Of a DNA stretch of 64,000 nt, positions 13,501-28,500 are shown one piece after another. The DNA is from Marthasterias glacialis (lineage: Eukaryota > Echinodermata > Asteroidea > Forcipulatida > Asteriidae): positions 5,275,108 through 5,339,107 of the forward strand of contig OU452222.1 of assembly GCA_911728455.2 (NCBI GenBank). The letters are read 5' to 3'. The position numbers and the translations under genes were made by a program. The notes beneath the pieces are model-generated. The model ran no database searches. It worked only from the letters and a program-made list of their open reading frames with translations, and had not been told where the DNA came from. Position 1 is the first letter of the stretch. The number at the start of each line of letters is the position of its first letter.

Positions 13501-16500
13501 CCGAGTGGTCTCGTGCAAGAACAGGGATAATAATATTGTAAAGCGCCTTGTTGTAGCTAAAAGTATATGTGCGCTATGTAAGACCCAAGTATTATTATTA
13601 CCTTCAAGCAAACTTGAATCCTCAACTCTGATTGGTCCATCCATAGCAACAAGAGTGTGATATATAGTCATATTGCACGGCCCATATCACACCCTGTTCT
13701 CTAATGCGCTGATGTTATTCACTGTTCTAACTCCCATCTGCAGAATCCTGTGATAAATTCACTGTAAATTCAAAAGTGGCCCGTTTGCTTGAAGATAAAT
13801 TCGTTATCACAGGCGCGCTCATTGAATACGGAAAATATAGCGCGTCTGCGTCCCATATCCAACTCAGCCTGCGGCCGCGTTGGATATGGGATGCAGAAGC
13901 GCTATATTTTTCCGTATTCCGGACTAATAATATAACTATCTCATTCATAAACTAGTTGTATACTTAATCACTTCTACAATTAATCCTAAGCAACCAAATT
14001 TGAGAAACAAAGATGTCAGTGAACTAAATCATTCAGAGAAAGATTGGGGAGCTATCATTTTTAAGAACTTGTTCTCCATTATTTGAAGACTTCCTAAAAC
14101 CATGTGCTCTCCATTGGTTAAAGGAAGGTTTACATGTAAAAGGAAATGACATGGCTTCTAGTAGACAAGTAGTAAAGTGTTCCATGTGGAAACCAAAGTT
14201 GGGCATTCTCTTTAAGGGTAAATGTTCATCTGAATTTGCCCTTTGGCAGGTGCTGTATGTTCTTCAAGTTCACCAGGACCATGGCGAAGGCCGAGCTCAC
14301 ATTAGCTCCATCTCAGAATTCCTCTTGACCCAGCCCACCCTGAGCTTCGCCATTGTGGATGCTGGCAAGTGTCGCCTAAAGACCCTCGTTGAGGAAGGAG
14401 AAGAAGGTGATGAGCTCAATTCAGGTAGGTCTTCTCATTGCCACAGGTCAAATTTGTTTAAAAAGCTGCTTAACCCTTGCCCTATATTAACTACGTGTAA
14501 TGCCGTGCATTTTAACCAGTTAACACCAGAACGATCAGGTATGAGGTAAAAGCTTAGTAACGTGTTAATATGCCCAGACTTTCCAACACACAGGCATGCA
14601 ATCACCATGCTATACTTCTCTTTTCCCCATACAAAAAGGGACAAAGGGTACTGGAATTCATGCTCCAAATCTCTCATTTTCTGGGGGTTATTGTGTAATC
14701 CTCGATTCCAGACCTTTGTCCTTTGGTTGTACAAACAAGGATTACGAGAGATCTATAGGCTGCCACCATTGTTGATCATTGTATTCGGCATATGGGAGGC
14801 AGGTCTAAGATTTCAGCATATCGTGGCCAGTTATCGGCCATGGCTTACTGCCAAGGTTTTGCCAATTCACTGTGAAGACATTCCACATTTTCTCGAAAGA
14901 AAACAAGTGCATTTTATGAGAAGGTTTGTTGTCTTTACTTTGTTTAGTCATGGTTTCATTGTGACAATGATATTCTCAAAAACAAATTATTTGAAATTCT
15001 TTTTTGAATTCCTGGCGCCAAGTGGTTAAGCTATGAATTACAACTGTGTTCTTGAAATTGCAAGTATAAATTATAGAAACAATGACTGTAGTCAAGATAA
15101 TCACAAGTTCAAAGCTGACTTCCCAAACTTTATTTTGGTCACAACTTGAACGTTCACAAAGGTCATTTTAAGGTCATGTGCCAAATGTTTGTAATAGCCC
15201 ATATGATGAAAGCTCATTTTTATCTCTTTAGGTGATTTAATGGAACTAGTGCGAGAAGGCAACGGGGATACAATCCAGAGCAGAAACGCCGGCGTGATCG
15301 TCAAAATGTTCTGCATCAATGCAAGGTAAGGAAGCATAATTTAAAAGCATGTTGGAGATACAATCTACAGGAGGGTTTGCGGTTACACCATGTACATGAA
15401 ATATCTCTCTATGAGTTGTGGTGGTTCTGGAACAAACCTGGGTTGTTACTACTCAACGTAGGAGTGTGGGGAAGGGGACCCCCGCAATCAGGTAGGTACT
15501 TAAAACCCAAGCCACATGCAAGGCTCTGGTCCGGGATTCGAACCGGGGTCCTTAGAGGTGAAAGGCAGGGAAAGAAACCACTGAGCCAACCTGAATGCCA
15601 TTATGTCATTGGTCATTGACTGATGGTAAAGATTATTTTTATTAAGTAAATGCATGATTTGATTTCTTAATCATATAAATATGAGAAAGAGACTATTGTG
15701 TTTTGGGTATTCTTTGGGTTTTTTTTTTTTTTTTTTAGATCGGTTCAGGATGTACAGGTTCGTTTTAAGCCTAGCTCTTCCGTGGAGCAGGACAACACAG
15801 CGGGGTCTGTTAGCTCAGCCTCAATGGATGACTATGGTAAGCAAATGTTTCAAGGTGGCCTGATTTTAATGCCGACAGACATGTATGCACGCCAGTATTT
15901 TCTGTGCCAGAAATCGGATGACGTGTCCACCCACTTTTGTATAAACTCGGAATACCGGAACATTAACACGCCCAGACATTCCATTCTGTAGCGTGCACAG
16001 TGTATTCCCCCTGTACAAAGAGGGACAGAGGGTACTGGAATTCATGCTCAAAATCTCTCTTTTTCCGGGCGTTATTGTGTAATCCCTGATTTAGGACCTT
16101 TGTTCTTTTGTTGTGCAAACGAGGACTATGATAGATCAATAGGCTGCCACCATTGTTTATTATTGTATTTGGTTTAACGAGAGGTGATCCTAAATTCAAG
16201 TATGTCAAGGCTGATTAATGGCCCTGGCTTATTCATGGTGAACGAATCTCATATTTTCTTGAAAGAAAAAAATCCTGGTGCCTTTTATGAGAACCTTTGT
16301 CTTTACCTTGTTTCTGACTGATGGTGTTTCTCTACAAAGCGCCATCGCGGCGCAAGTAAAAGTCTGCGCCTAATGTGTTTGTGAGCATCAAAGCATCCCC
16401 AGTATTGGCGGAAAACACTGGTATAGGACATGTGAAATTGAACTAAAATAAATTGGTCTTTACGGTTTGTTGGGATTATGCTTATTTACAAGGAAATATA

Positions 16501-19500
16501 TTACACATTTTTGTAATAATAAGGCAGTAAAGCACTGCATGGGCTTAGGCAGTGTTTTTGTGCTACACACTGTGTGTCGAACCTGAGAACAAAAGATGTC
16601 CACACTGTGTAGGAACTTGAAAGGCTGTGTGGACTTACACACGTCCACACAGTGTGTTCACGGATTAGTTTTACTCAAAAAGGAAGTATTCTCTGTACAT
16701 CATTTAACATCTCAAAACAAAGTATTTTATTACGGGGATCACACGTCCAAAAGTCAGCTCTCAAAACACTCTAAAAGAAAGGACGATGGTTTGAAAAATG
16801 TCTTGTTGTTGAACTGCACAGCGACAAAAGAATGTGGGTTTATGTGGTGTGACCAGTCACGCAGATATGGGTTTAAACAGAATTTACAAGGAGGATTATC
16901 ATAGAGAGTGGCAACCACAATCTTGAATTCATATCAGGTACTCATTCATGGTGGATCTGTTTTTATATGGTAGCTTTGCAAGATGGTCTCTCAGACATGA
17001 GCATGAACACAACGGACCACTCCACCAGGACAGACGTTGATGCGGCCAGCACCGGTCACCACTCCAGCAACATGACCCCAGGCTCCCTGACGAGTTCCTT
17101 CACATCCGAGTCCACCAACCACTCCAATTCTCATCCTTACCTGATGACCCCAGACGCCATCATGTCCAGCAGTGCCAAGACTCTCGCCGAACACCTACGG
17201 GAGAGCAACTCCACCAACAGCAGTTTCACCCAGATATCAGGTATGAACGCCTCGGTCGACGAGCTGCTCAGCTCCATTAACTCAACCGACCACACCCGTG
17301 TCATCACCCCGGACAGCCCCATGACCATCACCCCAGGTTCCAGTCTCCCTGCCACGCCCAGTTCACCAAAGAAGCCTGAACCCCTTGAAAACATCCCAGT
17401 CCCTGAGGACAAACCAAGGAAAGGGGTCTACAACTCGGATGATGAAGGCCCAAAGTCGCCGCCTCCGACCCCCACGGATTTGGGAGCGCCCGAACTGCTC
17501 GCCAACTCAAATGCAAGCACGGGTGATTTAGCTGACCTCTTGGAGAATGCCCGCTTGGAAGAGAAGAGGAGGGTGTCGGACTCCAGTGCGGAGGTTGCCC
17601 AGATTTTGCAATCTCACCTCGACAATCAAGAAGAGGAGACTGTGCAGGATGCCGAGGAGGAGGAGGATGGGAGAGATGACGATGACGACGACGGAGACGA
17701 AGAAGCTATACCTGTTGTGATGGATGCTATGCCCGTCAGCTCTCGAGATGAGACTCAAGCAGTGCAAGAGATCAACGAGGAGGCTGATGTGATGATAGTG
17801 GACGACAACGCTGAAGATCAAACGCAGGGTAGGGAGGTCGTTGTGATCGGACCCAAGCAGGCAGAAAACAAGTAAGCCTCTTTCAATTCTTTTTTTTTTT
17901 TTGTAAAGAGTGTATTTACTTCAGGGTAAGTCCAAGAAAAGGTCCCCTTGTGATCCCATATCACATTATGAAAATTGAATTTCATAGGCATTCCAATGAC
18001 TAACAACTAGAGTTGTGCAAACTACGTTTTCTAGATGGTTAAACGGAACTTGTGACTTCCGTTGAACCGCTTAAAGACGCAGGCTCTTCACCATTACCTT
18101 ACAGCCTTTTTGGGAAAGATCATGTTCATGTGCAACGTGAAACAAGTCGCCTTTCTCACTGTGAGAGATACCCGACGGCTATTTTATTTTCTGACAAGCC
18201 TGTATCTATAACTGTTTCTACCGATTTCAATCCAAAATGAGAATTGGAACTATGGTACGGGGCAATCGCGATCGTCAGTTCCAGCTTTCTATTTTCTGTG
18301 TGTATTTTGAGCCACCTGTAAAAGAGGAGCAGATGTCAACACACTTTCCAGGATTTCGAAATAGAACACTCTCTGAAATTGGGCCCTGGGCCTAATGGGA
18401 GACTTTTGAGGACACTAGGTGGCAGCAGACTTACCAGGTAAATTCATTGTTCTCAGAAATGTGCACATGCTCAGATCTACACTAACAATGGAAATTTACC
18501 TGGTAAGTCTGCTGCCACCTAGCGTTCCAAAGTCTCCTATTGCATAGAGCTGCTTAAGAACAAAAAAACTAGCTGAACACAACAAAATTATGCTTACCAG
18601 ATTAAGGTTACCAGCTAAAACACGATGTCACATGTCACCATCTGTGACTGGTATTGTGCTCATTGTTCAGCATCATTTTCTGCTTAAGCAGCTCTATGAA
18701 ATTGGGCTTGATCTTTCATCTTGCTGTCCCAAACTAGAGAAATAAGATCAAATTTAAGCAAGATTTCCTTGGAGATTCAGTTTGACTTTTCAGGAAATTC
18801 AATCCTTGTACCATGGGCCTTTACCGAACCTTGGCTTGGGCTCCGTCGTCAATTTTTGAACAGTGTACATTTTGCAAGGTGTTTTTATTACAGAGCCGGA
18901 ACTAGAGACCAAGCCGAGATATGGATAAAGCCCCCAGTAAACTAAAATGGTCACAATCACGAATTAATTTTCCTTATACAATACTTTTTTTTATAATTTT
19001 CAGATCCCTTGATGATAATGAAGCTACACACGATCAAGATATGACAACACCCACCCCTGGGGAGGCGGCGATGTCAGCAGCCCCTGACTCTAGGGACGAC
19101 GGTCGTCAGCAGTCAGTAAAGGGCATCATAGCACCAGCACCACAGCAGCTGCTGGAAGTACAAGAGCAGGAATCACGCAGTGAGCAAAGGTGGGTTTGTA
19201 ACTAGGGGCTTTCTTGCAATCCTAGGCCTAGGCTGTGACTCTAGCTTGGGCTCCGTCTCTAGCTTGGGCTCCGTCATCAATTTTGGAGCAGTTGGAAGTT
19301 GTAAACAGTAGTTCCAGGTCATGGCTAACGCCTTGCCAAACTGTGTCCCTCTATTCTAATATATGCAGATATATTGGCATGTGTTGTAATTCATTGGCAC
19401 GTATAATCTCCACAATTTGTGTTATTCAAGGTAAGGAATGCACAAGGCCATAAACCATTTAAAGGTCATTGTGCAACTCTTATTTAATCTTGAACATTGA

Positions 19501-22500
19501 GGGGAAAGCATACCATTGGTCTCTTCTGTGTAATCTGACCCAAACAAACATGTTTCTTTCAGTGTTTTTAATCTGAAACTTTAAGGAATAAACCACATGT
19601 GGTTTATTACTTGTTATCTTCCAGTATGTGCTAACCTTCCAATCAGACTGCTCAACGGGAGTGTGATATTAAACCATATCAAACTCCCAGTAGTCTATGG
19701 TGCACTCTGAGTATTGTGATTGTCATGCGTCACGCTTTGTATACGGTCTGTGCAAAATAACGTTCTAAACTTTGCAGATTGCACATGCTGCTCGTTATGA
19801 AATAGCGCTCAAAATTGTTAAACTTCATGCGAAAAAGTTGCATCCCCTTAAGTTGACCCCTGGCCTGCCATTTCCCAGATTGTATCGTAAACTTGGGATG
19901 TGATCCCTAGTTACACGAAAGTTTCAGATTGTACGGCTTCTGACTGGCACCCCGAACAAAGATATTATCTTAATAGGGAGACCACCAACATTAGGGCTGG
20001 ATAGCTCAGTTGGTTTAGAGTTGGCACGTTAATCCGGAGGTCGCAGGTTCATATCCCGTTCTAGTTATTTTATTTTATTTTTTTCGCCCCAAAATCAATC
20101 TGAAACTTGTCAGAACTGCCTCATAAAGTAAAGTTTTCCCCATCAAGGTTGGGTTTATCCATTATACTTTATTTTTCAGAGTCAGAGTTGACTTTTGATG
20201 TACTCTTCACTTTTGCCATGATTTCGCAGGTCATTTGCTAACCTTTATAAAGCTGTCATGTAATTAGTTGGCACATGGACGGGAAGTTTGTGAATTTTAG
20301 CGTGTGGTTTTTCGGTGTGAGTTGGGACAGAAGTTTTGTCACTATAATCTATTCTGGTAACATGTTGTGACCGAGGGGTTTAAATGCACCGGACTCAAGT
20401 TCAGATGACTGGGTTTAAATCCTGGTCATGACACTGATGTCGCTGGGCATTTCACCTAACTTTAATTGCTCCTCATCACCCAGGAGTAAATGGGTACCTG
20501 CGAGGGTAGAGAGAATGTTGATGTGAATGATTAGCAACCTGTGCGCAAATAGGCCGTTCCGGCCTGTCAATCAAACTGTGCGCATTGACCAATTGGATCA
20601 CGCCTTTTGGTCATGTGACCTCGGTCAAACTCGGTCACACGTGCAACGTAAACGTACACAATCTAAGGTGTGTGGGCAGGGCTTGTTGCCAAAGCCGGAA
20701 CGGTCTATTTGGCTGCCGGTGCTGCATACTCCCAAGGAGTATTTTAGGAGTGCTTAAGGTGCTATGAACAGGGATAGTAACAGTGGTCTAAAAAGCAGCT
20801 TGTTAAAGTCTAAACTATCATTTTGTTCCATCATCAGCTCTGACATTGAACCGGCAGACTCCACTTCCCCGTCAGGGGAGAGAAGCAAGACACGAAAGCC
20901 GCGGCGAGACAAGTTCAGCCGATCCTCCCCAAGACCCAGGAAATCCTTGGTTGGAGACGGAGAGAGCAGATCAGATATTCCCGAGGTACGTCTACTTCGT
21001 TTCTTACATTCCACCTCATTTTCTTTGTATCACCAGTTGGCAATTTCTCATGATTGATTGATTTCAGGATTTTTTTCACGCAGCTCCCCTTGCCTTCAAA
21101 CTGTTTTAAATGGTATTGTATGATGGTGTGCATCCACACTCACGACCATATCTCATTGGGCCCTCGGTCAATGTTGGCTTTCATAGCGCGGTCTGCGCTC
21201 TAGTTGGGGATAACAACTTTGAGCGGGGGAGCAAGGGACAGGGGAGGATAGGTTTATAGGCACGTGGCCAAGCAGTTGGCTAAAGGCGCTCTGCACAGAA
21301 ACACACAGGGATTCGGACTCAGAAAATGTCACACCAAGAATTATCGTAAGTGAGGACATCAGGGTCTAATTTTATTGAGCTGCGTTAGCACAAAAAGCAG
21401 CTGAGCACAAAATAATTGTGCTTAATACCAGAATAGGTTACCAACCAAAATGCAAATCTAAATGTACCATTGGTGACTGGTATCCTACCCATGTTTGCTT
21501 AGCAGAAACTTGTTAGCAAAATGTTATGCTTTTTAAGGAGCTCTTTGAAATGTGGTGATTTGGGACAATAGGGTAACTGCCCAGTAATTCTTGTCAAATT
21601 GCCACGAAATGAACTTGGAGTTGCCAGTGTACATTCTCTTGATTCTTGTCCACGTCCAGATTAACAACACCCTGCAGCAGGTGTTGGGCCTGCTGCAGTC
21701 CCAGCAGCAAGAGATCAAGCAGATGCGGCAGGACATCATCAAGTCACAGCAGGCCAACAGCATCATACAGTCCATGAGGTCACGTATCGACAAGCTGGAT
21801 AAGAGCATGTGCACCAAGATTGAGTCCACCATGACCAAGCAGTCGGAGCAGGAACGTATCCTCTTGAAATTGCCCCCCAAGTGTACCCCTCCTAGTGCCT
21901 TTGGGTAGAGACCCTGCCATAGCCTCCAAAATACTCCACTCTATGGTAACTTGACTCACAAAGGTTTGGAATTGGGTAAGATTGGTATGTATACCTATTG
22001 CAATGATAGGCATTTGTTAGTTGGTATTAAATCCTAGAAAGTTAGACAACTTCCAGAGTAGGATTTTGGAGGATTTGGATTTATTTGACTGTTGGAACCC
22101 TCTCAAGTCCTCCCAAATACTGCACTCTATGGTAACTCGACAGACAAATGTTTCAACTTTGAATAATATTGGTATGCCTGTTTCTATGTTGGGAAATTGT
22201 TTTTGGGGCCGACAGTCCCAAATTCTACAAAGTCAGCCAACTTCTTGACTAGGATTTTGGAGGGTTTTGGACCACTTGGATTAATGTGACTGTTGGAATC
22301 CCCCACAACCCCTTAAAAAAAAGGTTGTATTAATCTTCTTAGCATGAACTGTTTCGCTTGACAGCAGAAACTGGTTTCCGATGTACCATACGATTCATGC
22401 TCTCTGCGACTGGTTCCCTGCTGGTTCCTGCTTAGCAAGTAAATCTGCTTAAAGCTGCAATGAAATTTGGCCCTTGTCTACATCTGTTGTCCCATTTCAA

Positions 22501-25500
22501 ACTATGCATGTGGTATATTCTTGTTAACAGTTTTCCTATTTGGTGTTCAGCATATTGAAATGAATACTTTATAGTTAGCAGCGTAAATCCAATCCTTTAT
22601 GCTCCTTAGCGATGAGTTGACCTCCTGTAGGTCAGAGGTTGAATACAGCATTGCAGGAGAGACAGTCCATGGACAAGCAGAAGCAGGAACGTCTCCTGGA
22701 GTGCGTATCGCAAAATCTGAATAAGTCAATTACTAGCCGTCTGGACAAGACTGTCCGCTCGGAGATCGATAACAAAGTTGTACCAGGTAAAAAAAATTGT
22801 CATTCTGTGTTTTTTTTCTCTCTTTTATTAAAAGGAAATGTATAATCACTACTGTGAAAATCTGGGGAGAGGTCGGGGTGTGAGTTCAATGAGGGTACCA
22901 CTGATTGCTTTTCAACTAGGTCTTTTTTCATTTTAATGGTAATTTGAATCGTTTCTTACGTAACGCTTTATCTACGGGTTCTCAAAGCGCTTATTGAAAC
23001 CCTGGCGTCAGCGGGGAGGTTTAAAAATAATCCACATTTTACCAAATATGGTCATATTTTTTTTTCAATGGGCCAATAAGGCCAAGATTCCATGTAATCC
23101 TCACCCCTGGTATGCCCCACAAGCCTGTAGACTCCCATTGGCCAGTAAGGAGTGTTGAAAGACAGCAGCCAAATGTCTCGGTGTAGTAATTGATTGACCT
23201 TGTGCTAAGGATCCTTGGCACAGGGCGGTATGCAATGTGTGAAAACAGCTTGTGCGGCACGTGGATCTTAAATAACACAAGTCTAAGTCTTCGCTGGCAC
23301 TCCAATTCACCCCCACACAGTGATTTATAATGGCTTTGGGCTTGCAGGGTGGGTTATTGACCTTAAAGACAGGGTGGACGAAATTTTAACCTCATGGATC
23401 CAGCAAAGTTTTTGATTAATGGAGCTGCTCCGAGTGTTTAGACAGATATGCTAAGTTTTGAATTATGAGACCCATTTATATAACATCTTGTAAAGGTTTA
23501 CAAGGTGCTGCGGCACATTCTGCAGCCAACCATGCCAGAAAACTTTGGGGCGAACCCCTTTTCTAAATGATAAGTGTAACTGGGTTCTTATATGTGCATT
23601 ACACAACAACACATGGGACCAACGGCTTTACATCCCATTCAAAGGATGAAGCAATAATGGTTAAGTGTCTTGCTTGAGGACACAAGTGCAGTTGACAAAA
23701 GTCGCCAGTGGTAAGGAAGAGGGGGTATGAGTGCAGTCGACAAAAGTCGCCAGTGGTAAAGAATGGTTTAAAATACACCATTTCGTTATTACAGAGATAC
23801 AGAAACTCATCCATCCCATGAGTGAGCAGCTGAGTACCATCGTCGCGCAGAAGCTGACGGCAACAGATCAACTGATGACGGAGAACATCGGCAAGTTGGT
23901 CAAGTCAAAGGTAGATGCCCTTTCAGTATGTCAAAATTTCCTATTTGTATGGTTGAAACTTGTGGATGTTTTATTCAACAAGTCTGCCAGGATTAGTTAG
24001 CCAGGATGTCAGTGGATTTAATCAACAAGTGGATTGGGTGGTGGAGCATCATCTGTCAAAATTTGTTCTGAGAATTTTTTTTTTTTTTTTTCCCAGTGAA
24101 AATCGGCCCGTGCAACTTCAAACAAAAAGTAGTAATTTACAACGAGGTACTGCCAAGGTTAAAGTCGCAGCTCAACATTTGTAAACTGACTGTAAATGCT
24201 TCCATTCTTTGCACAAATCAAAATATATGTAATAACACCAACCTGTGAAAATGTCCGCTCATTTCGTTGTTTCTATTACAAGAAAACGGTAACAAATACA
24301 TTCAGGTAAAAAATGCATTCAGCGTTTTTGTACGCATTCCTACAGGCAGAGTTTTCGTCTCGCTGAGAGGAAAACTAATTTTGGATCTTATTTCATTGAT
24401 TATTTTAAAACGATAACACTTCAGGCAGAAATATTTCAAGGAAAGTTTTCTACCAACATTATCTTTATACCATCAAAGGTATATGTAGATCTGTGAACAT
24501 TTATGTTTTTCTTCTTACCAATGTTGAGCTGGGGCTTTAAAAGGAATACAATTAGGAAAAACATGGCACCTTGCACAATAGAGTCTCCATTTAAACTCAG
24601 TATATTTTAACACCCTTTTTTCGGTTTACATCAGGAATAGGTAGAGCGAGGGCGTGTGTGCAGTTTCAAATATCAGAGCTGTTGTCGGAGATATGTTTTT
24701 GCACTTACACAGTGTTTTAAAAATTGTTTAATTGTTTAATCCCAGGGGATTACTGACGCCATCGGCCAATCAGCAGCAACTGCCCTCAACACTACAATCA
24801 AATCAACGTACAGGGATGCGTTCCACAGAAATGTGGTCCCAGCCTTTGATAACTCATGTCAGTCACTCTTCCAGCAAGTCAATGCTGCCTTTGATGCAGG
24901 AACGAAGCAATGTAAGTAGTCTAGTGACCCAATTCACCCGACGTCGTCATCACAATAATCTGGGTTGCGCCATTTTGTTAGTCAGTGTCCTTGTGTGTTA
25001 TCCAGTGTAGTGCTAATTTTAGGTGAGGCGGTGTTTACACGTTTACCTGTGGACTTTCAAAATGATGAGCGTGGCACAGTCGGCAATAGATCATAGCCGG
25101 ACATCACCAAATGGGAACGAAGGGTTCATGAATCGCGGTATTTGATTGGACACCAGAGTCTACCAAAAATAGTATACAAATATTGGATGCATATCCCAGA
25201 GTGCATTGTCCCAGAATATAATCACGAGGTGACATCTGGACTATTTCCAAGCCAAATTGCACCGAGTGATTATATTCTGCAACAATGCACAAACAAAATG
25301 CATTCAATATATGTTTTATGTAATTCACACAAAGATCCTTGTTACTTAAATTTGTTTCACAACAAAGACAAAATAGACACGGAAAGTTGTCCACCCAGCA
25401 CTCTGAAAATTCTATTAAAAAAAACTTCTAAACAATGTGGACGACTCCATGTAGATACCAACCTTGTCCGTCGCAACATGACCTTGTCTCGTTTGGATAA

Positions 25501-28500
25501 ACAGTTGGACTGATTATTTTGGGAATGACACTGTGAATTAAGTGTCGAAAATCTATATTTGACTCCCTAAAACTATCCATATATGGCAGTCTAACGTCGC
25601 AGCAGTAAATAAAGCCAAAATAAAGGATGACAGGTGATGCAAGTTCAACCAATCAAGTGACATAAATCTGTGGGCGTGGTGTATGATCAACATTTAACAG
25701 ACTGATGTTGCACCTCGAAGAAGAAGAAAAAAGTTTGAAAAATTAAGTCAGGTTTTTATTTACAAAATGGTATTAAGTGATCAGTCGAGTGGAGAGTTGA
25801 TGCATGTCATCCTCGTTGTACCTCTTGCAGACACCAACCAGTTAGAGGCGCACCTCGGCAAGCTGAGGCAGAGGGAGAAGGAATCCAAGGACCCCATCAT
25901 AGCCGAGCTCATGACCCTCGTGCAGACCTTCCAGGCCAACACAGAAGCCCTTAAGACGAGTATCCTTAACAGTGTGCACACTGAGATCGACAAACAGCTC
26001 CAGAAATCCAACAAAAGGTACCGTCTCTTATTTTACTGTTTGATTTCAATATATTTTTTGCGATTGGTGCTGCATATGTGGCATGGTATACCCCCCGCGT
26101 CGTTCCTCCTCCCATTGTGTCTTCATTGTGCTCACCCTGCCAGACTACCCTTGACTTTCCAATGACATATAAGAAGGCTGGAGACTGTTCATTCTCTTGT
26201 GCTGCTCCTAAACTCTGGAACTCAATATCTCGTGCATTGGCCAATTTGACTTGTACTTCTCAGTTCCAAAAACATCTTAAAATTGACTTATTTGTATAAT
26301 TTGGTTTTTTTTCTTCAAAGTTTTTTATTTGTTTTTCTTGTAAGCGCTTTGTAACCGCTGGAAAAGGCGCTATATTAAATGATGCTATTATTATTATTAA
26401 TATTTATTGTGGTCTGGAAATCTCAAGAATTTCTTTGAAGATTTTTGAGGGGGGGTACTTGCGTACAAGAGGGGAAGAGTGTGTTGGAGTATGGGAACAT
26501 TTGGGGGGGACTCCCTCTGCAACGTATTGGGCATGCCATAGACCATGTGACCTTTGTCTACAAAAATAGTGACCTTGTACATTCCAGGGCTTTTCTGGCA
26601 GGCGAGATACTACACTGGTCATTGTTGGAAATTTTACATTTTGTGTCATAATTTCCACATCAATTCAAGAGTTAAGAAAATAACGGTAGAACAAGTTTTG
26701 ACATGTGCTCCCTTCATATCCAAGCGTGATAAAAAAAACAGGGCAATTTCCACAAAACGTAAGATTTTATGTGTTCTTCCACTGGGCTGCATACAACTCG
26801 TGCCTGCAGGAAGTCCACGCACTGTGGCTCTTTTGTAAATGTGATGTCACAGGTTAAAATGGTCTATACATTTTGAATATAATAAATGCTCATACCGCTG
26901 GCACAAAGAAACCTTGACTTGACAAAGCCAAGAGAACAAAGATTCTCTTTACAGCAGATCAAGAAAATGTCAAATACAGGCACCGAGAATTGCAAAACCT
27001 CGGCTGTGAGCTACGGCTGAGGATTGGTACTAAGTCCGGAACCATGGATCCCCGGTTCACTCTGACTTAGCTCCATTGAGCCGGAATACGATGAATATAC
27101 AATGGTGGAAGCCTCTCGATGTCTCGTAATCTTCTTCTTAGAAAAGAAGGACAAAGGTCTGGAATCGGGAAAACCCCTGCAATAATGGGAAAAATTTGCA
27201 AAATATTCAAGACCATCTGTCCTTTGTGTAGGTGAAACAAAGCATTGCACAGTGAGTGCATACTGTGTGTGCGCTCCGAAACAAAATGTCTGGCGACCTT
27301 TGCTCCGGTATTTTTTTACACAATGGCGTGTTTAAACGTCAGCCGTTTGCTGGCTCAAACAATATTTGCATGTATACACGACATCCGGTTTCTACCGGTT
27401 GAATGTATTCAGCTCAATTGAGATGCCTTTTTTTTCACATGCTAGACAACAATTTCAAGTACAAAAGGAATATGTGCCATGTGTAAGTCCAGCTACATCT
27501 CGTCAACGCTCTTGCCATTTTGCCTTTTTTGGTCAACATGATGTTTGTGGCGGTGCTTTTCAAGGTGGTTCTTAACCGAACCATACCCAATAAATCACAC
27601 CGTAAAGGAAAATGAGATTACCTACATGATGTACTGAGTGCAAATCAAACTCATTATCAGCCTTCCACCAAGCCACAAATCTTTCTCTAGTATTTCTGCC
27701 CCCCTCCTCAAGTCTCAGAGTATACATTTTGTTTTTCTTTTTGAGGTTGCATTTATTTTTCTTCATTGTAGAATGGAAGAGGAGCTTCTCAACAAAGTTC
27801 AGAAACTTTTGAAAGATGAGCTGCGTTCAGCGCTACGGGATCACCAGAGTACGGTTGAGAGCAGCATCGCAGCCGTGGTTCGATCCCAGGCCCCTACCCC
27901 AGTCCCTCAGGGACCTGACTTCAGACAGGTGCAGAGTCAGATAACCCATCTCCTCCAGCAGGGACAAATCATGTCGGCTTTTCAGACTGTAAGTCACCCG
28001 CATAGACGAGTGTTTGTCATTCAACCCTCCAAGCAGTCCCTTATATCCCAGGCCCTTACCCCAAACTCTCCAGGACCTGGCTGGCATGAGACTTATTTAT
28101 CTCTTTATTTATTTGGTCTTATTTAGCCAGGGTAACCCCATCAGTTATCTAAGAACTGTTCTCCCTGGGGGCCCTGGGGTCTCATGTAAAAAATACAGAA
28201 TTACAAAGTACAAGCAAACAATTATATATTGACATATATATCTCTTATCCCAAGCCCCTACCTCAGTCCCATACCCTCAGTCCCTCATCCCAAGCCCCTA
28301 CCCCAGTCCCATATCCCCAATCCCTCATCCCAAGCCCCTACCTCGGTCCCATATCCCCAATCTCTTATCCCAAGCCCCTACCTCAGTCCCATACCCTCAG
28401 TCCCTCATCCCAAGCCCCTACCTCAGTCCCATATCCCCGATCTCTTATCCCAAGCCCCTACCTCAGTCCCATACCCTCAGTCCCTCATCCCAAGCCCCTA

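Noticed and set aside
17528-17821. Minus-strand open frame opposite EDC4 exon 14 with hydrophobic stretches
   Set aside because: It is the complement of the acidic and Ser-rich EDC4 linker; the plus strand is clearly coding.
20366-20450. Functional tRNA genes (also at 6900, 15530, 20000, 32400)
   Set aside because: A and B boxes are present, but acceptor stems do not pair and each is followed by a SINE body or is repeated elsewhere.
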